A stretch of DNA of 57,301 nt from Gemmatimonadaceae bacterium (GTDB lineage Bacteria; Gemmatimonadota; Gemmatimonadetes; Gemmatimonadales; Gemmatimonadaceae): the NCBI GenBank assembly GCA_036273715.1, contig DASUHB010000052.1:1-57301 (forward strand). The letters are read 5' to 3'. Below are positions 40,488 through 50,518 of this stretch, one piece after another. A program made the translations under genes and the position numbers. The notes beneath the pieces are model-generated. The model saw only the letters and a list, made by a program, of their open reading frames with translations. It was not told the DNA's origin and searched no databases. Position 1 is the stretch's first letter. Every line of letters starts with the position of its first letter.

Positions 40488-42272
40488 TCAGGGCCGCACG
40501 CCGAGCGCGTGCACGGCGTACCAGGTCGACCAGGCGAGCAGTCCGGCGAGCGCCGCATCGCCGCCGTTACCGGTGGCGCGGCCCTCGGCATCCACGAGCT
40601 CGGCCGCGATCCCGTTGTCCAACGGCGCGCGCCGCAGCCACTGCAGCACCGCGGCGGCATCCGGGCCTAACAAACGCGCGCATTGCTCGGCCAGCGCGTG
40701 CGGCTCGGCGCCTAACCCGCGCACGGTGCGCCGGTACACCGAATCGAAGCGCTCCACCGCATCGTAGAGCGGCAGCCAGTACGGTGAGGCGTTCGGATCG
40801 CCATCCATGCCGGAGTTGCCCGACAGATCGATCGAGGTCGCGAACAGCACTTTGCCCTCGCGCTCGATCGAAAAATGGCGGCGCAGCGCGGCACGCACGG
40901 CCTCGGGATCTTCCACCGAGCGCGCGCTCTCTTCGTCCAACGTGCGCTTGAGGACGTCGAGCGCCTGGGCCACCACGGCGTTGCCGTGCAGCGTAAAGGG
41001 ATGCCCGGCCGGTGCGCCCGAGAGCGTGACCTCCGTACTGTAGAGCGGGACGTGCTCGTCGCGGCGACCCGACAGGTCGTCCCACGACGCATAGAGCGCG
41101 TCGGCAACGGCGGGCTCATCGACGATCTGATCGTCGCCGGTCTCGCGGATGTACCGGTCGGTGGCGATCGCGAACGACGCGACGCCCTCGAGCGAAAAGC
41201 CCGGCTCGAACATCGTCCCGTCGAGATAATGCACGCCGCTGCCCGGCGCGTAGCCGTGCAGCTCGCAGGCGCGCAGCAGCAGCTCGCGCGCCAGCGACGC
41301 ATCGGCCAACTGAATCGCGGGAAGCGTCCAGCCTAACGCATCCCAATCGCGCGTCGTGATGCCGCGGCCGTTCCACGGCGCTCTCGAGCGCACGAAGTAG
41401 AAGTGCGCGTCGTCCAACGCGCGTCCGGCGCCGTAGAAATATGCGAACAGGAGATTGCGATTGATGATCCGGTCGATCCCGTCATGCCCAACGGTCTGCT
41501 CCAGCTCCTGCAGCGCGTCGCGGGTCATGGTGAGCAGCTCGCTCCAGCCGCGGCGGCGCATCACGGCCACCGTGGCTTCCGCGCCATCGCGCTCGGGACC
41601 GGCGGCGATGTAAAACGCGGCGCCGGTGCGTCCGCCGGCCTCGAGGCGAAGCGCGCGGCGAACGGCAAAGCGCGGCACGTCGCCGCCCTGCACTTCGGTC
41701 ACGCTCTCGCCATCCGCCGCGACGGCGAGCGCCGCCAGCCCCGGTTGGGCACTGCCCTCGAGCACCACCACGCCTTCGTCGCCGAGCGCGATGCGATGGG
41801 CATCGTCCGTTGGGCGCGCGGTGCGCACACGCAGCTGCCGGTGTCCGAGCACCCCGTCGAGCGCCAGATCGATGGTGAGCTCGCGCGCCGTCCGGTTTTC
41901 CAGCGCAAATGCGTACACCGCGCCCGCGATGTCGGCATCGCGGCCGTAGGGCGCGAACAACGTCCCGCGAATGACGAGCCCGTCGATCGAGCACGTGAAC
42001 GTGGGCAGCCAATTCATGGCGCGCTCCCACGCCAGCCCCTGTTCGCCGAGCTCCCGCGCCACACCGTCGATGCGCAACGATGGCTTGAGCAGCGGCGGCC
42101 CGCCGCCCGACAGAAAATCAGCGCCGCCGGCAAACTCCACCGCCGCGCGTGCCCCGCGATGCAGCACGCCGAGCGCGTGCAGCGCGCCGTCGGCCGGATG
42201 GATGCACGGCAGCGTGAGCCAGTGATTGCCGGTCAACTGCCACGGAACGACGGACTTGGGAGTCGAATTCAC
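40488..42272 (-). CDS. Putative six-hairpin glycosidase
   Basis: About 594 residues. The first ~270 form a beta-sandwich-like domain (PWQLTGNHWLTLPCIHPADGAL, WLPTFTCSIDGLVIRGTLFAPYG). The rest is helical with motifs of (alpha/alpha)6-barrel glycosidases: NRNLLFAYFYGAGRALDD, SRAPWNGRGITTRDWDALGWTLPAIQLAD, GTMFEPGFSLEGVASFAIATDRYI, and DLSGNSGMDGDPNASPYWLP. I cannot place it in a numbered GH family. There is no signal peptide. I used GTG 42272 since the region before it has no domain character; it could start later. It may act on a storage glucan or disaccharide. Confidence 0.65.
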   Translation of the reverse strand: MNSTPKSVVPWQLTGNHWLTLPCIHPADGALHALGVLHRGARAAVEFAGGADFLSGGGPPLLKPSLRIDGVARELGEQGLAWERAMNWLPTFTCSIDGLVIRGTLFAPYGRDADIAGAVYAFALENRTARELTIDLALDGVLGHRQLRVRTARPTDDAHRIALGDEGVVVLEGSAQPGLAALAVAADGESVTEVQGGDVPRFAVRRALRLEAGGRTGAAFYIAAGPERDGAEATVAVMRRRGWSELLTMTRDALQELEQTVGHDGIDRIINRNLLFAYFYGAGRALDDAHFYFVRSRAPWNGRGITTRDWDALGWTLPAIQLADASLARELLLRACELHGYAPGSGVHYLDGTMFEPGFSLEGVASFAIATDRYIRETGDDQIVDEPAVADALYASWDDLSGRRDEHVPLYSTEVTLSGAPAGHPFTLHGNAVVAQALDVLKRTLDEESARSVEDPEAVRAALRRHFSIEREGKVLFATSIDLSGNSGMDGDPNASPYWLPLYDAVERFDSVYRRTVRGLGAEPHALAEQCARLLGPDAAAVLQWLRRAPLDNGIAAELVDAEGRATGNGGDAALAGLLAWSTWYAVHALGVRP

Positions 42273-42541
42273 GCGCCACGCATTGCAAGTGATCAGCGCC
42301 CGTGCGGCGTGCACAGGCGTTGCGATGCGTGCAATATACGAGACGGCGGCAGGTCGCGACGAACGCGCCGAACGTTGACAATGCTGGAGTGTAATGACAG
42401 ACTTGCGCGCGCACGCCGCCTGTCCACCCAATCGCCCCTCCGTCACTGACTGACGCACCACTTCGCCACCGCATTTCGTCTCGCTCGCGTCGTCGCGCGT
42501 GTCCGCGTCGGCACGTTGCGCTGGTCCTGGCGGCGACGGCG

Positions 42542-43639
42542 ATGGTCGCAGCGGCGCCGCTAGGCGCGCAATCGGTGTTGGGCTACGGCGACGATGCGAC
42601 GACCGTTCCCGGCGGCACGCTGCGTCTCGGGCTCTTGAATACGTGGTCGCGGTGGTATCAGGAGTACGATGCCGCGCCGGGCGTGCTCATTCAGACTCGG
42701 TCGCAAGCGCGGATCACGCCGTTGTCGATTGACCTCGGCATCACGGGCCGGTTGATGTTCACTGCGTCGGTCCCATCGGTGGGCACCACAGAGTCCGCGT
42801 TGTATTTCTCCGATCCGGAGCACGGCGATGTCGCGGATTCGATGCGCTCGTTTGACCGGAGCGGCATTGGCGAGACGATGGCAACGCTCAAGTTCGTGTG
42901 GCTGGGACAACAGAGCGAACGCGACCGCATCGCCGAGCACGGGCTGCACGTGCGCAGCGCACTCACGGCGAGCGCGGTGATCGGCACCGGCGCCCCGCAA
43001 CGGCCCAACCAGCAATTCGGCGTCGGGACCGGCGAGGGCGCATCAGGCGTCCAGGCCGGATCGTTCTGGGATTTCATGCTCGGCCACACGTTCTGGACCA
43101 GCGTTGGGCTCCGCTTCGAGCACCATCTGCAGGACACGCGCGCGCTGCGCGTGGGTGCGGGCGCGCCGGGCGATCCGTTCGACGCGACGGCGACGCCGAT
43201 CCAGGTCACGCGCCAGTTAGGCGACGCGTATTCGATCGACGTGACGCCGCGCTTTTCGTTCGGCGAATACCTGTCCATCGGCGCGCGCTATCAGTACGAG
43301 CACGAGCAGGCCGGCACGTTTGCCGGCACGCTCGACGTCGTCGATTCAGCGGGCAACGTGACGCACCTCGATGCGGCGGCGCTCGGGCCGGCATCCGAGT
43401 TCACGAACCAATGGGTCGGCATCGGTGCGGTCTACTCGACCGTGGCCGCGAGCGAGAACGGGCACGGCAACTATCCATTCGAGATCACGCTCCAGTACCG
43501 CCGGTCCGTGTCCCTCTCCAACAACCGGCCAGAGCGCGGCGAGTGGGCTGCGGGACTGCGCTTCTATCAGCGGCTGTGGGCGCTCGGGCTGGTGAACCGC
43601 AACGTGCCCGACTCGACTCAGCGGCGGCGAGAACCCTGA
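42542..43639 (+). CDS. Outer-membrane beta-barrel-like protein
   Basis: A predicted secreted protein of at least 365 residues with alternating amphipathic strands (LRLGLLNTWSRWYQEYD, FMLGHTFWTSVGLRFEHHLQ, FSFGEYLSIGARYQYEHEQ, FEITLQYRRSVSLS), typical of a membrane barrel. No named family is recognised. The ATG at 42542 falls inside the signal peptide: in-frame codons before it encode HVALVLAATA, so the true start is upstream, probably a CTG (42446 or 42521), or a frameshift hides it. It is divergent from the glycosidase gene and overlaps the recN end by 22 bases on opposite strands. Confidence 0.65.
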   Translation: MVAAAPLGAQSVLGYGDDATTVPGGTLRLGLLNTWSRWYQEYDAAPGVLIQTRSQARITPLSIDLGITGRLMFTASVPSVGTTESALYFSDPEHGDVADSMRSFDRSGIGETMATLKFVWLGQQSERDRIAEHGLHVRSALTASAVIGTGAPQRPNQQFGVGTGEGASGVQAGSFWDFMLGHTFWTSVGLRFEHHLQDTRALRVGAGAPGDPFDATATPIQVTRQLGDAYSIDVTPRFSFGEYLSIGARYQYEHEQAGTFAGTLDVVDSAGNVTHLDAAALGPASEFTNQWVGIGAVYSTVAASENGHGNYPFEITLQYRRSVSLSNNRPERGEWAAGLRFYQRLWALGLVNRNVPDSTQRRREP

Positions 43640-45351
43640 CGCCGGGCGGCAGCCCGCGCCGGCGCCGGCGCGGCGGCAACCGGCACCGTGGCCGCATCGG
43701 CGAGCAGCTCGCGCGCGTGGGCGAGCGCGGTATCGCTGTCTTCGTTTCCGCCTAACATGCGCGCGATCTCGTGCACGCGCTCCTCGTTGGCGACGATGCG
43801 CGTGTCGGCCGTGGTGATGCCGCCGCGCGCCCCCTTGCTCACCACCACGTGATGGTGCGCCCGCGCGGCGATCTGGGCGAGGTGTGTAATGGCGAGCACC
43901 TGGTGGTGCGCGGCCACGCGGCGCATGGTGTCGCCCACCTGCAGTCCGACGCGGCCTCCGATGCCGGCGTCGACCTCGTCGAAGATGAGCGTCGCAACGC
44001 GATCGACGCGCGCGAGAATCGTTTTGAGTGCGAGCATGATGCGCGAGAGCTCGCCGCCGGACGCGACGCGCGCCAGCGGGCGCGCATCGTGGCCCACATT
44101 GAGCGCGACGAGAAACTCGACGTCCTCGGCGCCGCTCGCCGCGGGCGCAGCGCGGGGCACGAGGCGCGCACCGAACGTCCCGTCCGCGATGCCTAACTCG
44201 GGCAGCAGCGCGTCGACCTCGGCGCCGAGTCGCCGCGTGCCGTCGCGGCGCCGCGCGGTGAGCTCGCGGGCGGCGGCGGTGAACGCCTCGCGCGCCGCGG
44301 CGTGCCGCTGTTCGAGCTGGCGGATGTCGAGCGACGCGGTGTCCACGAGATCGAGCTCGGCGCGCGCCGCCCGTCCGGCCTCGAGGACATCGGCCGCCGT
44401 GGGCCCGTACTTTTTCGTTAGGCGAAAGATCACGTCCCGGCGGCGCTCGACGTCCGCCAGCCGCGCGGGATCCAGATCGACGGCGCCGGCGTAGTCGTCC
44501 AGCGCGCGCGCGAGCTCCTCGAGCGCGTAATACCCGTTGTCGAACAGCTCCTGAAGACGCGACAGCGCGGGATCGATGCGCTGGATGGCGGCCAGCGACC
44601 GCTGCAACTGGGCGAGGCCCGGCAGCACGCCGCCCTCCGACTGTTGAAGGAGATCGGCCATGCGCTGTGCGAGCGAGCGCAGCTCATCTGCGTGCTCGAG
44701 TCGGCGCGCCTCTTCTTCGAGCGACTCGGCTTCGCCGGACGAGAGCTTCGCTCCTTCGATTTCGTGCGCCACGTGGCGCAGGTAGTCGGCGCGGCGCTCG
44801 GCGTCGGCCGCGCGGCGGCGCAGCGCCTCGATCTCCGATGCCAGCCCGTGCATGGCGTCGAAACGCTCGCGCACCGCCGCGGCGGCGGCAGTCGCGCCGG
44901 CAAACGCATCGAGGAGATCGCGCTGCGAGTCGGAATCGAGCAGCGACTGCGCCTCGTGCTGTCCGTGCAGATTGATGAGCGCGCGGCCGACATCGGCCAG
45001 CACACCGGCCGTCGTGGCCGCATCGTTGATCCAGGCCCGCGTGCGGCCGGACGCCGCGATCTCCCGGCGCAGCACGACCATTCCATCGTCGGTGTCGATG
45101 CCGTGCGCGTCGAGCAGCGCGCGCACGCCGCCCTGCGTGCCCGCGTCGAAGACGCCCTCGACCGTCGCCTTGTCGGCGCCGGTGCGGATCACGTCGGCAC
45201 TGGCGCGCTCGCCTAACAAAAGCGCCAGCGCGCCGACGACGATGGACTTCCCCGCCCCCGTCTCGCCGGTGAGCACGTTGAACCCCGGTTCGAGCGGCAG
45301 CGTGAGACTCTCGATGATCGCGAAATTGCGAATACGCAGCTCGGTCAGCAC
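43618..45351 (-). CDS. recN: DNA repair protein RecN
   Basis: An SMC-like ATPase for double-strand-break repair. The 577-residue protein has Walker A GFNVLTGETGAGKSIVVGALALLLG, two long coiled coils (about residues 160-370, e.g. EIEALRRRAADAERRADYLR), the signature region LARVASGGELSRIMLALK, and Walker B TLIFDEVDAGIGGR followed by VLAITHLAQIAAR. Start GTG 45351 overlaps the nadK stop by seven bases. The C-terminus is Ala/Pro/Arg-rich beyond the family core. Confidence 0.95.
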   Translation of the reverse strand: MLTELRIRNFAIIESLTLPLEPGFNVLTGETGAGKSIVVGALALLLGERASADVIRTGADKATVEGVFDAGTQGGVRALLDAHGIDTDDGMVVLRREIAASGRTRAWINDAATTAGVLADVGRALINLHGQHEAQSLLDSDSQRDLLDAFAGATAAAAAVRERFDAMHGLASEIEALRRRAADAERRADYLRHVAHEIEGAKLSSGEAESLEEEARRLEHADELRSLAQRMADLLQQSEGGVLPGLAQLQRSLAAIQRIDPALSRLQELFDNGYYALEELARALDDYAGAVDLDPARLADVERRRDVIFRLTKKYGPTAADVLEAGRAARAELDLVDTASLDIRQLEQRHAAAREAFTAAARELTARRRDGTRRLGAEVDALLPELGIADGTFGARLVPRAAPAASGAEDVEFLVALNVGHDARPLARVASGGELSRIMLALKTILARVDRVATLIFDEVDAGIGGRVGLQVGDTMRRVAAHHQVLAITHLAQIAARAHHHVVVSKGARGGITTADTRIVANEERVHEIARMLGGNEDSDTALAHARELLADAATVPVAAAPAPARAAARRQGSRRR

Positions 45352-46211
45352 CTGTCGTTCTCGTCGCGCTCCCGTAATCCGCCCCACGTCAGCTTGCGCC
45401 GCATGCGGCTGAAGAACGTTGCGCCACGGAAAGTCACCAAGAGCACCGGCCGATCCGCTCGCCGCACGGTGAGCGTGTCGCCGGTGCCGAATGTCGTACC
45501 GGTCTGGCCGTCGATCGTCACCAAAAGCTCTTCGGGCCCATCTTCTACTTGCACGACCACCTCGGCCGACGGAGGCAGCACGACGGGTCGGACCGCGAGC
45601 GTGTGCGGCGAGATCGGCGTGAGCACGATGGACTCGACGGTCGGCACGACGACGGGACCGCCGGCAGACAGGCTGTACGCCGTTGATCCGGTTGGCGTGG
45701 AAACGATGAGGCCATCGGCGACGAACGCGCCTATCGTTTCCCCGTTCACGGAGACGCGCAGGTGCACGACGCGTGCGAATCCGCCCTTGTGCAGCACCAC
45801 ATCGTTGAGCGCGCGCCGCCGGTCGTTCTGCGCGCGCGACGTGCGCGCTTCGAGCGCCATGCGGTGCTGCACGGTATAGTCGCCCTGGGAGAACCGCTCG
45901 AGCGCGCTCTCGAGCTCTCCACCTGCGCAGGCCGTGAGAAACCCAAGCCGCCCGAGGTTGACGCCAAGGATGGGGATTTGTCGGCCCGCAACGAGACGGG
46001 CGCCGCGGAGCATCGTGCCGTCGCCGCCCAGGGTGAGCAAGGCGTCGATGCGTGTGGGGTCGTCGAGCAGCTCGCCGTCCGCGCCGGCGTCGAGGAGCTC
46101 GTTCTCGTAGAACAGCGTCATGCCGAGGTCGGGGCCGCGCCGCTTGAGCGTGAGCAGCACGTCGTGCAGCCGTTCGTAGCGGCGATTGCCTACCACGCCG
46201 AGGCGCGTCAC
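45345..46211 (-). CDS. nadK: NAD kinase
   Basis: Makes NADP from NAD and ATP. The 288-residue protein shows LLTLGGDGTMLRGARLVAG (the GGDG active-site motif), GVNLGRLGFLTA and the NE/D-like ADGLIVSTPTGSTAYSLSAGGPVV. Start GTG 46211 overlaps the dxs stop as GTGA. It is one gene in the dxs-nadK-recN chain, where DXS, NADPH-requiring DXR and prenyl synthase genes occur close together. Confidence 0.95.
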   Translation of the reverse strand: MTRLGVVGNRRYERLHDVLLTLKRRGPDLGMTLFYENELLDAGADGELLDDPTRIDALLTLGGDGTMLRGARLVAGRQIPILGVNLGRLGFLTACAGGELESALERFSQGDYTVQHRMALEARTSRAQNDRRRALNDVVLHKGGFARVVHLRVSVNGETIGAFVADGLIVSTPTGSTAYSLSAGGPVVVPTVESIVLTPISPHTLAVRPVVLPPSAEVVVQVEDGPEELLVTIDGQTGTTFGTGDTLTVRRADRPVLLVTFRGATFFSRMRRKLTWGGLRERDENDRC

Positions 46212-48100
46212 CCGGTGACCGCCTCGGTCTCGTGGAGCGCGCGAATGCGGCGAGCGATCCCGGCCGCATCGAGTCCCGTCATCTCGAGCTGGCGCTGGCG
46301 CGGCGCCTGGTCGATGAGACGGTCCGGCACACCGTGGACGGCAACACGCACGGCCGGGTCGAGCCGTTCGATGACGGTCGACATGAACGCGCCGAAGCCA
46401 TTGATCACCGTGCCTTCCTCGACCACGAGCACGCGCTTGTGGTGCGCGAGGATCGCGTTGAGCGTGACTTCGTCGTACGGCTTGAGGTAGCGGCAGTTGA
46501 CCACGGTGCACTCGATTCCGTCGGCGGCCACCTGTTCGGCGGCGGCGAGTGCCGGGAGCACCATGGTGCCGACGGCGAAGACGGCGTAGTCGCCGCCCTG
46601 GCGCAGCACATCCCAGGTGCCTAACGGAGCGGCCGGGATGCCGGACGCGGCGGGCACGGCGTCGGGCGCCGCGTCGCGCGGGTAGCGGATCGAGAACGGC
46701 CCGGCCGTGTGGTCGAGCGCCGCCTTGAGCAGCGCGATCATCTCGGCGCCGTTCTTGGGCGCGGTGACCACCATGCCGGGCACGGCGAGCAGGTACGCGA
46801 TGTCGTAAAGTCCCATGTGGGTGGGGCCGTCCTCGCCGACGAGGCCCGCCCGATCCATGCAGAAAATCACCGGCAGATGCTGGAGCGCGACATCGTGGAT
46901 GAGATTGTCGTACGCACGTTGGAGAAACGTCGAGTAGATGGCGCACACGGGCCGGGTGCCGCGCGTCGCCATGCCTGCCGCGAACGTGACCGCGTGTCCC
47001 TCGGCGATGCCGACATCGAAATGCCGGGCGGGAAAGCTCTTGGCGAAGACGCCGGTGCCGGTGCCGGCCGGCATGGCGGCGGTGATGGCCACGATGTCGC
47101 GGCGCTCTCCGCCCAACTCAGTTAGTCCCTTGCCGAACACGGCGGTGTAGGCGGGATTGGCCGTCGATGCGCGCCGCGGCTTGCCCGTGGCCGGGTCATG
47201 GCCCGGGGGCAGCGCGTGCCACTTTTCCGAGTGGTCGCCGGCCGGAAACCCCTTCCCTTTCTGCGTGATCACGTGCACGAGGCGCGGCGTGCGCATGCCC
47301 TTCACCGCCTCGAGCGTGTCGCAGAGCACGTTGATGTCGTGGCCGTCCACCGGGCCGAAATAGCGAAAGCCCAGCTCCTCGAACAACACGCCGGGCGTGA
47401 GAAGGCTCTTCATGCTCTCCTCCCAGCGCCGCACGAGCGTGCCAATGGCGGAGAGCGGGCCGGGCAGCTCGTCGACGACGAAGCCGATGGCGCCGCGCAC
47501 CCGATTGTAGATCGGATTGCGCTGGATCGAGCCCAGATATTTCGAGATGGCGCCGACGTTGGGCGCGATCGACATCTCGTTGTCATTCAGGATGACCAGG
47601 ATGTCGCGGTCCGATGCGCCCGCGTTGTTGAGGCCCTCGTAGGCCAGCCCGCTCGTGAGCGCACCGTCCCCGACGACGGCGGCGACGCGGAAGTCCTCGC
47701 CGCGGAGGTCGCGCGCCGTCGCGATGCCTAACGCGGCCGAAATCGCGGTGGCGGCGTGTCCGGCGCCGAAGGCGTCGTAGGGGCTCTCGTCGCGCTTGAG
47801 GAATCCCGAGATGCCCGCTTCCTGGCGCAGCGTCTCGAAGCGGTCCTTGCGGCCCGTGAGCATCTTGTGCGGGTAGCCCTGGTGCCCGACGTCCCAGACG
47901 ATCTGGTCGTGCGGCGTGTCGAGCACGTAATGGAGCGCCACCGTCAACTCCACCACGCCCAGGCCGGCGCCGATGTGTCCGCCGGTGCGCGAACAGCTGT
48001 CGATCAGCGCGGCGCGGATTTCCGCCGCCAGGGTGCGCAGCTGGTCGCGCGTCAGCGTCTTGAGATCCGCGGGTGTATCGATGCGATCGAGAATGGACAT
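46208..48100 (-). CDS. dxs: 1-deoxy-D-xylulose-5-phosphate synthase
   Basis: Thiamin-diphosphate enzyme that joins pyruvate and glyceraldehyde-3-phosphate, the entry step of the MEP pathway. The 630 residues contain GHQGYPHKMLTGR, the ThDP motif GDGALTSGLAYEGLNNAG then LNDNEMSIAPNVGA, the second domain with FDVGIAEGHAVTFAAGMA, and the C-terminal transketolase domain. dxr lies at 5992-7137. It follows ispA by about 27 bases and overlaps nadK by four. Confidence 0.96.
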   Translation of the reverse strand: MSILDRIDTPADLKTLTRDQLRTLAAEIRAALIDSCSRTGGHIGAGLGVVELTVALHYVLDTPHDQIVWDVGHQGYPHKMLTGRKDRFETLRQEAGISGFLKRDESPYDAFGAGHAATAISAALGIATARDLRGEDFRVAAVVGDGALTSGLAYEGLNNAGASDRDILVILNDNEMSIAPNVGAISKYLGSIQRNPIYNRVRGAIGFVVDELPGPLSAIGTLVRRWEESMKSLLTPGVLFEELGFRYFGPVDGHDINVLCDTLEAVKGMRTPRLVHVITQKGKGFPAGDHSEKWHALPPGHDPATGKPRRASTANPAYTAVFGKGLTELGGERRDIVAITAAMPAGTGTGVFAKSFPARHFDVGIAEGHAVTFAAGMATRGTRPVCAIYSTFLQRAYDNLIHDVALQHLPVIFCMDRAGLVGEDGPTHMGLYDIAYLLAVPGMVVTAPKNGAEMIALLKAALDHTAGPFSIRYPRDAAPDAVPAASGIPAAPLGTWDVLRQGGDYAVFAVGTMVLPALAAAEQVAADGIECTVVNCRYLKPYDEVTLNAILAHHKRVLVVEEGTVINGFGAFMSTVIERLDPAVRVAVHGVPDRLIDQAPRQRQLEMTGLDAAGIARRIRALHETEAVTG

Positions 48101-48127
48101 GCCTGAATTGTCAGAGATTGCGAGAGA

Positions 48128-49051
48128 CTACGAGGTACGCAACACGACGAATCGCGCCAGGCGCTCGAGCGACGGCGTCAGCAGGTCCCGCTCGCGCAGC
48201 GCATCGCACGCCTGGCGCGTGAGCGCGTCCGCCCGCGCGACCGCGCCCGGGATGCCGAGCAGCGCCGGATACGTGCTCTTGCCCAACGCTGCGTCGCGGC
48301 CGGCCGTCTTGCCTAACTGGGCGGTGGTGGCGGTCACGTCCAACACGTCGTCGGCGATCTGGAACGCCAGACCCACTGCGCGCCCGTAGCGGTCCAGCGC
48401 CTCGGCCCGCTCACGCGTCGCGCGCGCCGCGATCCCGCCGATGCGTACCGACGCCGCAATGAGCGCTCCCGTCTTCGCGCCGTGCACCCGCTCGAGGTCG
48501 GCGAGCGACAACGTGTGTCCCTCGCCTGCCAGATCGAGGAGTTGTCCACCCACCATGCCGCCCGCACCGGATGCACGCATCAGTTCTCGAACAATGGCGC
48601 CGCGGGCGCCCAGCGGCAACCCGAGCGCGGCCGCAGCATCGCACGCGGCGCGCGCGGCGAGTGGCACCATCGCGATGCCGGCCGTGGCGGCGACCACCGC
48701 GCCGTGCACCTTGTGCGTGGTCGGGCGCCCGCGCCGCACGTCGTCGTCGTCCATGCACGGGAGGTCGTCGTGGACCAGCGAGTACGCGTGGACGATCTCG
48801 ACGGCCGCCGCGAGCGCGCTCGCGTCGTCGGCGCCGCCGGATGCGCGATACGCCGCGAGCAGCAGCAGCGCGCGCAGCCGCTTCCCCTCGCCCAGCATGC
48901 TGTAGCGGATGGCCGCCGCCACAGCGTTAGGCACACCGTCGAGCTGGCGCTCGCACAGCTCGTGGAGCGCCGCGTCCACCGCGGCCCGGTCGGTCGCGAA
49001 CTGCCCGGCGACCGCGTCAGCCGTCGAACTCGCCAAGCTCGAACGTGCCAT
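48128..49051 (-). CDS. ispA: Short-chain polyprenyl diphosphate synthase (IspA-type)
   Basis: Condenses IPP with allylic diphosphates to farnesyl or geranylgeranyl diphosphate. The 307-residue protein has the first Asp-rich motif in SLVHDDLPCMDDDDVRRGRPTTH and the second in FQIADDVLDVTATTAQLGK, plus MLGEGKRLRALLLLAAY. Five residues before the first motif are Ala-Tyr-Ser, typical of short-chain synthases, but the exact chain length is not certain. I chose ATG 49051, which overlaps xseB by 35 bases; no start with a cleaner junction exists in frame. Confidence 0.9.
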   Translation of the reverse strand: MARSSLASSTADAVAGQFATDRAAVDAALHELCERQLDGVPNAVAAAIRYSMLGEGKRLRALLLLAAYRASGGADDASALAAAVEIVHAYSLVHDDLPCMDDDDVRRGRPTTHKVHGAVVAATAGIAMVPLAARAACDAAAALGLPLGARGAIVRELMRASGAGGMVGGQLLDLAGEGHTLSLADLERVHGAKTGALIAASVRIGGIAARATRERAEALDRYGRAVGLAFQIADDVLDVTATTAQLGKTAGRDAALGKSTYPALLGIPGAVARADALTRQACDALRERDLLTPSLERLARFVVLRTS

Positions 49052-49229
49052 CGGCGCGCTCGATGAGCACGCGGACCTGGGCCTCGGCGCGCTCGAGCGC
49101 CTTGGACGCCGAGCGCAATCGCTCGACGCCTTCCTCGAACAGGGCGAGCGCACGATCGAGCGCCACATCCTCGCGGCCAAGCTCGGCGACGATCGCCTCG
49201 ATGCGGGCGAGATCTTCCTCGTACGACAC
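49017..49229 (-). CDS. xseB: Exodeoxyribonuclease VII small subunit
   Basis: A 70-residue helical hairpin protein (EEDLARIEAIVAELGREDVALDRALALFEEGVERLR then AEAQVRVLIE) that binds XseA. It starts two bases after the xseA stop. The order xseA-xseB-ispA-dxs is common. Confidence 0.93.
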   Translation of the reverse strand: MSYEEDLARIEAIVAELGREDVALDRALALFEEGVERLRSASKALERAEAQVRVLIERADGTFELGEFDG

Positions 49230-49231
49230 GG

Positions 49232-50518
49232 TCAGCGCTCCGGCGGCGGCGGCGCGGCGTCGACCGTCGTTCGCTCGGTACGCGCATCGACCCGCCCGTC
49301 GCGCAGGCGAAGTCGAAACGCGCGCCCGCGCTCGAAGTGCGCCGCGTTGGTCAGCGCATGACCGCTCTCGTCGGTCGCCAGCGCGTAGCCCCTGCCTAAC
49401 GTAGCCAGAGGGCTCAACGCATCGAGGCGGCCGGCCGCGACCTCGAGCCGGGCACGACGCCGCACAGTCAGGCGGTCAAGCGCGCCGCGCATGTCGCGCG
49501 CCGTCTCGGCGAAGTGCCGGCGCGCGCGCACGGCACGCCGCTCGAGCGACACGCGCAGCTCCGCGGTTCGCCTGGCGACGAGCGCCCGGACGTCGGCCAG
49601 TACCGGCACCGCCGCTTCAGCGGCCGCCGACGGCGTCGCCGCGCGCAGGTCGGCGACGAGGTCGCAGAGCGAGGTGTCGATCTCGTGACCGACGGCCGAA
49701 ATGGTCGGTATCGGGCAGGCCGCGAGGGTGCGCGCCACGCGTTCGTCGTTGAACGCCCACAGATCCTCGCGCGAGCCCCCGCCGCGGCCGACGATCACCG
49801 TGTCGACGTCGCGCCATCGTCCCACACGGCGGATGGCGGCCACCAGCTCGCGCGCCGCGCCGTCGCCCTGCACGCTGGCCGGCACGACCACGATCTCCAC
49901 GATGGGACAGCGCCGCCTAACGACGGAGATGATGTCGTGCAGCGCGGCCCCATCCGGACTCGTCACCACCGCGATGCGCCGGGGATGCGGCGTGACGCGT
50001 CGCTTGCGCCGCGGGTCGAGGAGCCCTTCCGCCGTCAGTCGTTTGATCGATTGCTCGAGCGCCTTGCGCCACAAGCCGTCGCCCGATGCCTCGAGTGACG
50101 CCACCATGAGCTGCATTTCGCCCTGCGGCGCGTACACCGACAGGCGGCCGTACGCGCTGACCTGCATCCCGTCATCCGGCGGCGCCGGCACCCGGCGCGT
50201 GTCGGTTGCCCACATCACGCACCGTATGCGCGCGGTGGCGTCGCGGAGCGAAAAGTACCAGTGCCCGCTGCGATTCTGCGTGAAGTTGGCCACCTCGCCG
50301 CGCACCCAGAGCGGCGGAAACGCGCCCTCGACGATGTCCTTGGCCGCACGCGTGAGCTCCGTCACCGAAAACGCGCTCTCGATCGACGCGCCGCGATACG
50401 CGTTAGGCGCCGGCTCGCGCCCGCGAGCCGGGGGGCGCGGACGGGGCGGCGCGTCCGGCGCGTCGAACAGGTCGGGCGCGTCCGCCGCCCCGGAGCGCCG
50501 CGGACCGGGCCTGGTCAC
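49232..50518 (-). CDS. xseA: Exodeoxyribonuclease VII large subunit
   Basis: Catalytic subunit degrading single-stranded DNA. The 428-residue protein starts with a Pro-rich, disordered ~45-residue extension. Then come the OB-fold ([26 protein letters not shown] and GHWYFSLRD), the catalytic core ([77 protein letters not shown]), and a coiled coil at the end that carries XseB. Start GTG 50518 overlaps the folD stop as GTGA. Confidence 0.93.
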   Translation of the reverse strand: MTRPGPRRSGAADAPDLFDAPDAPPRPRPPARGREPAPNAYRGASIESAFSVTELTRAAKDIVEGAFPPLWVRGEVANFTQNRSGHWYFSLRDATARIRCVMWATDTRRVPAPPDDGMQVSAYGRLSVYAPQGEMQLMVASLEASGDGLWRKALEQSIKRLTAEGLLDPRRKRRVTPHPRRIAVVTSPDGAALHDIISVVRRRCPIVEIVVVPASVQGDGAARELVAAIRRVGRWRDVDTVIVGRGGGSREDLWAFNDERVARTLAACPIPTISAVGHEIDTSLCDLVADLRAATPSAAAEAAVPVLADVRALVARRTAELRVSLERRAVRARRHFAETARDMRGALDRLTVRRRARLEVAAGRLDALSPLATLGRGYALATDESGHALTNAAHFERGRAFRLRLRDGRVDARTERTTVDAAPPPPER

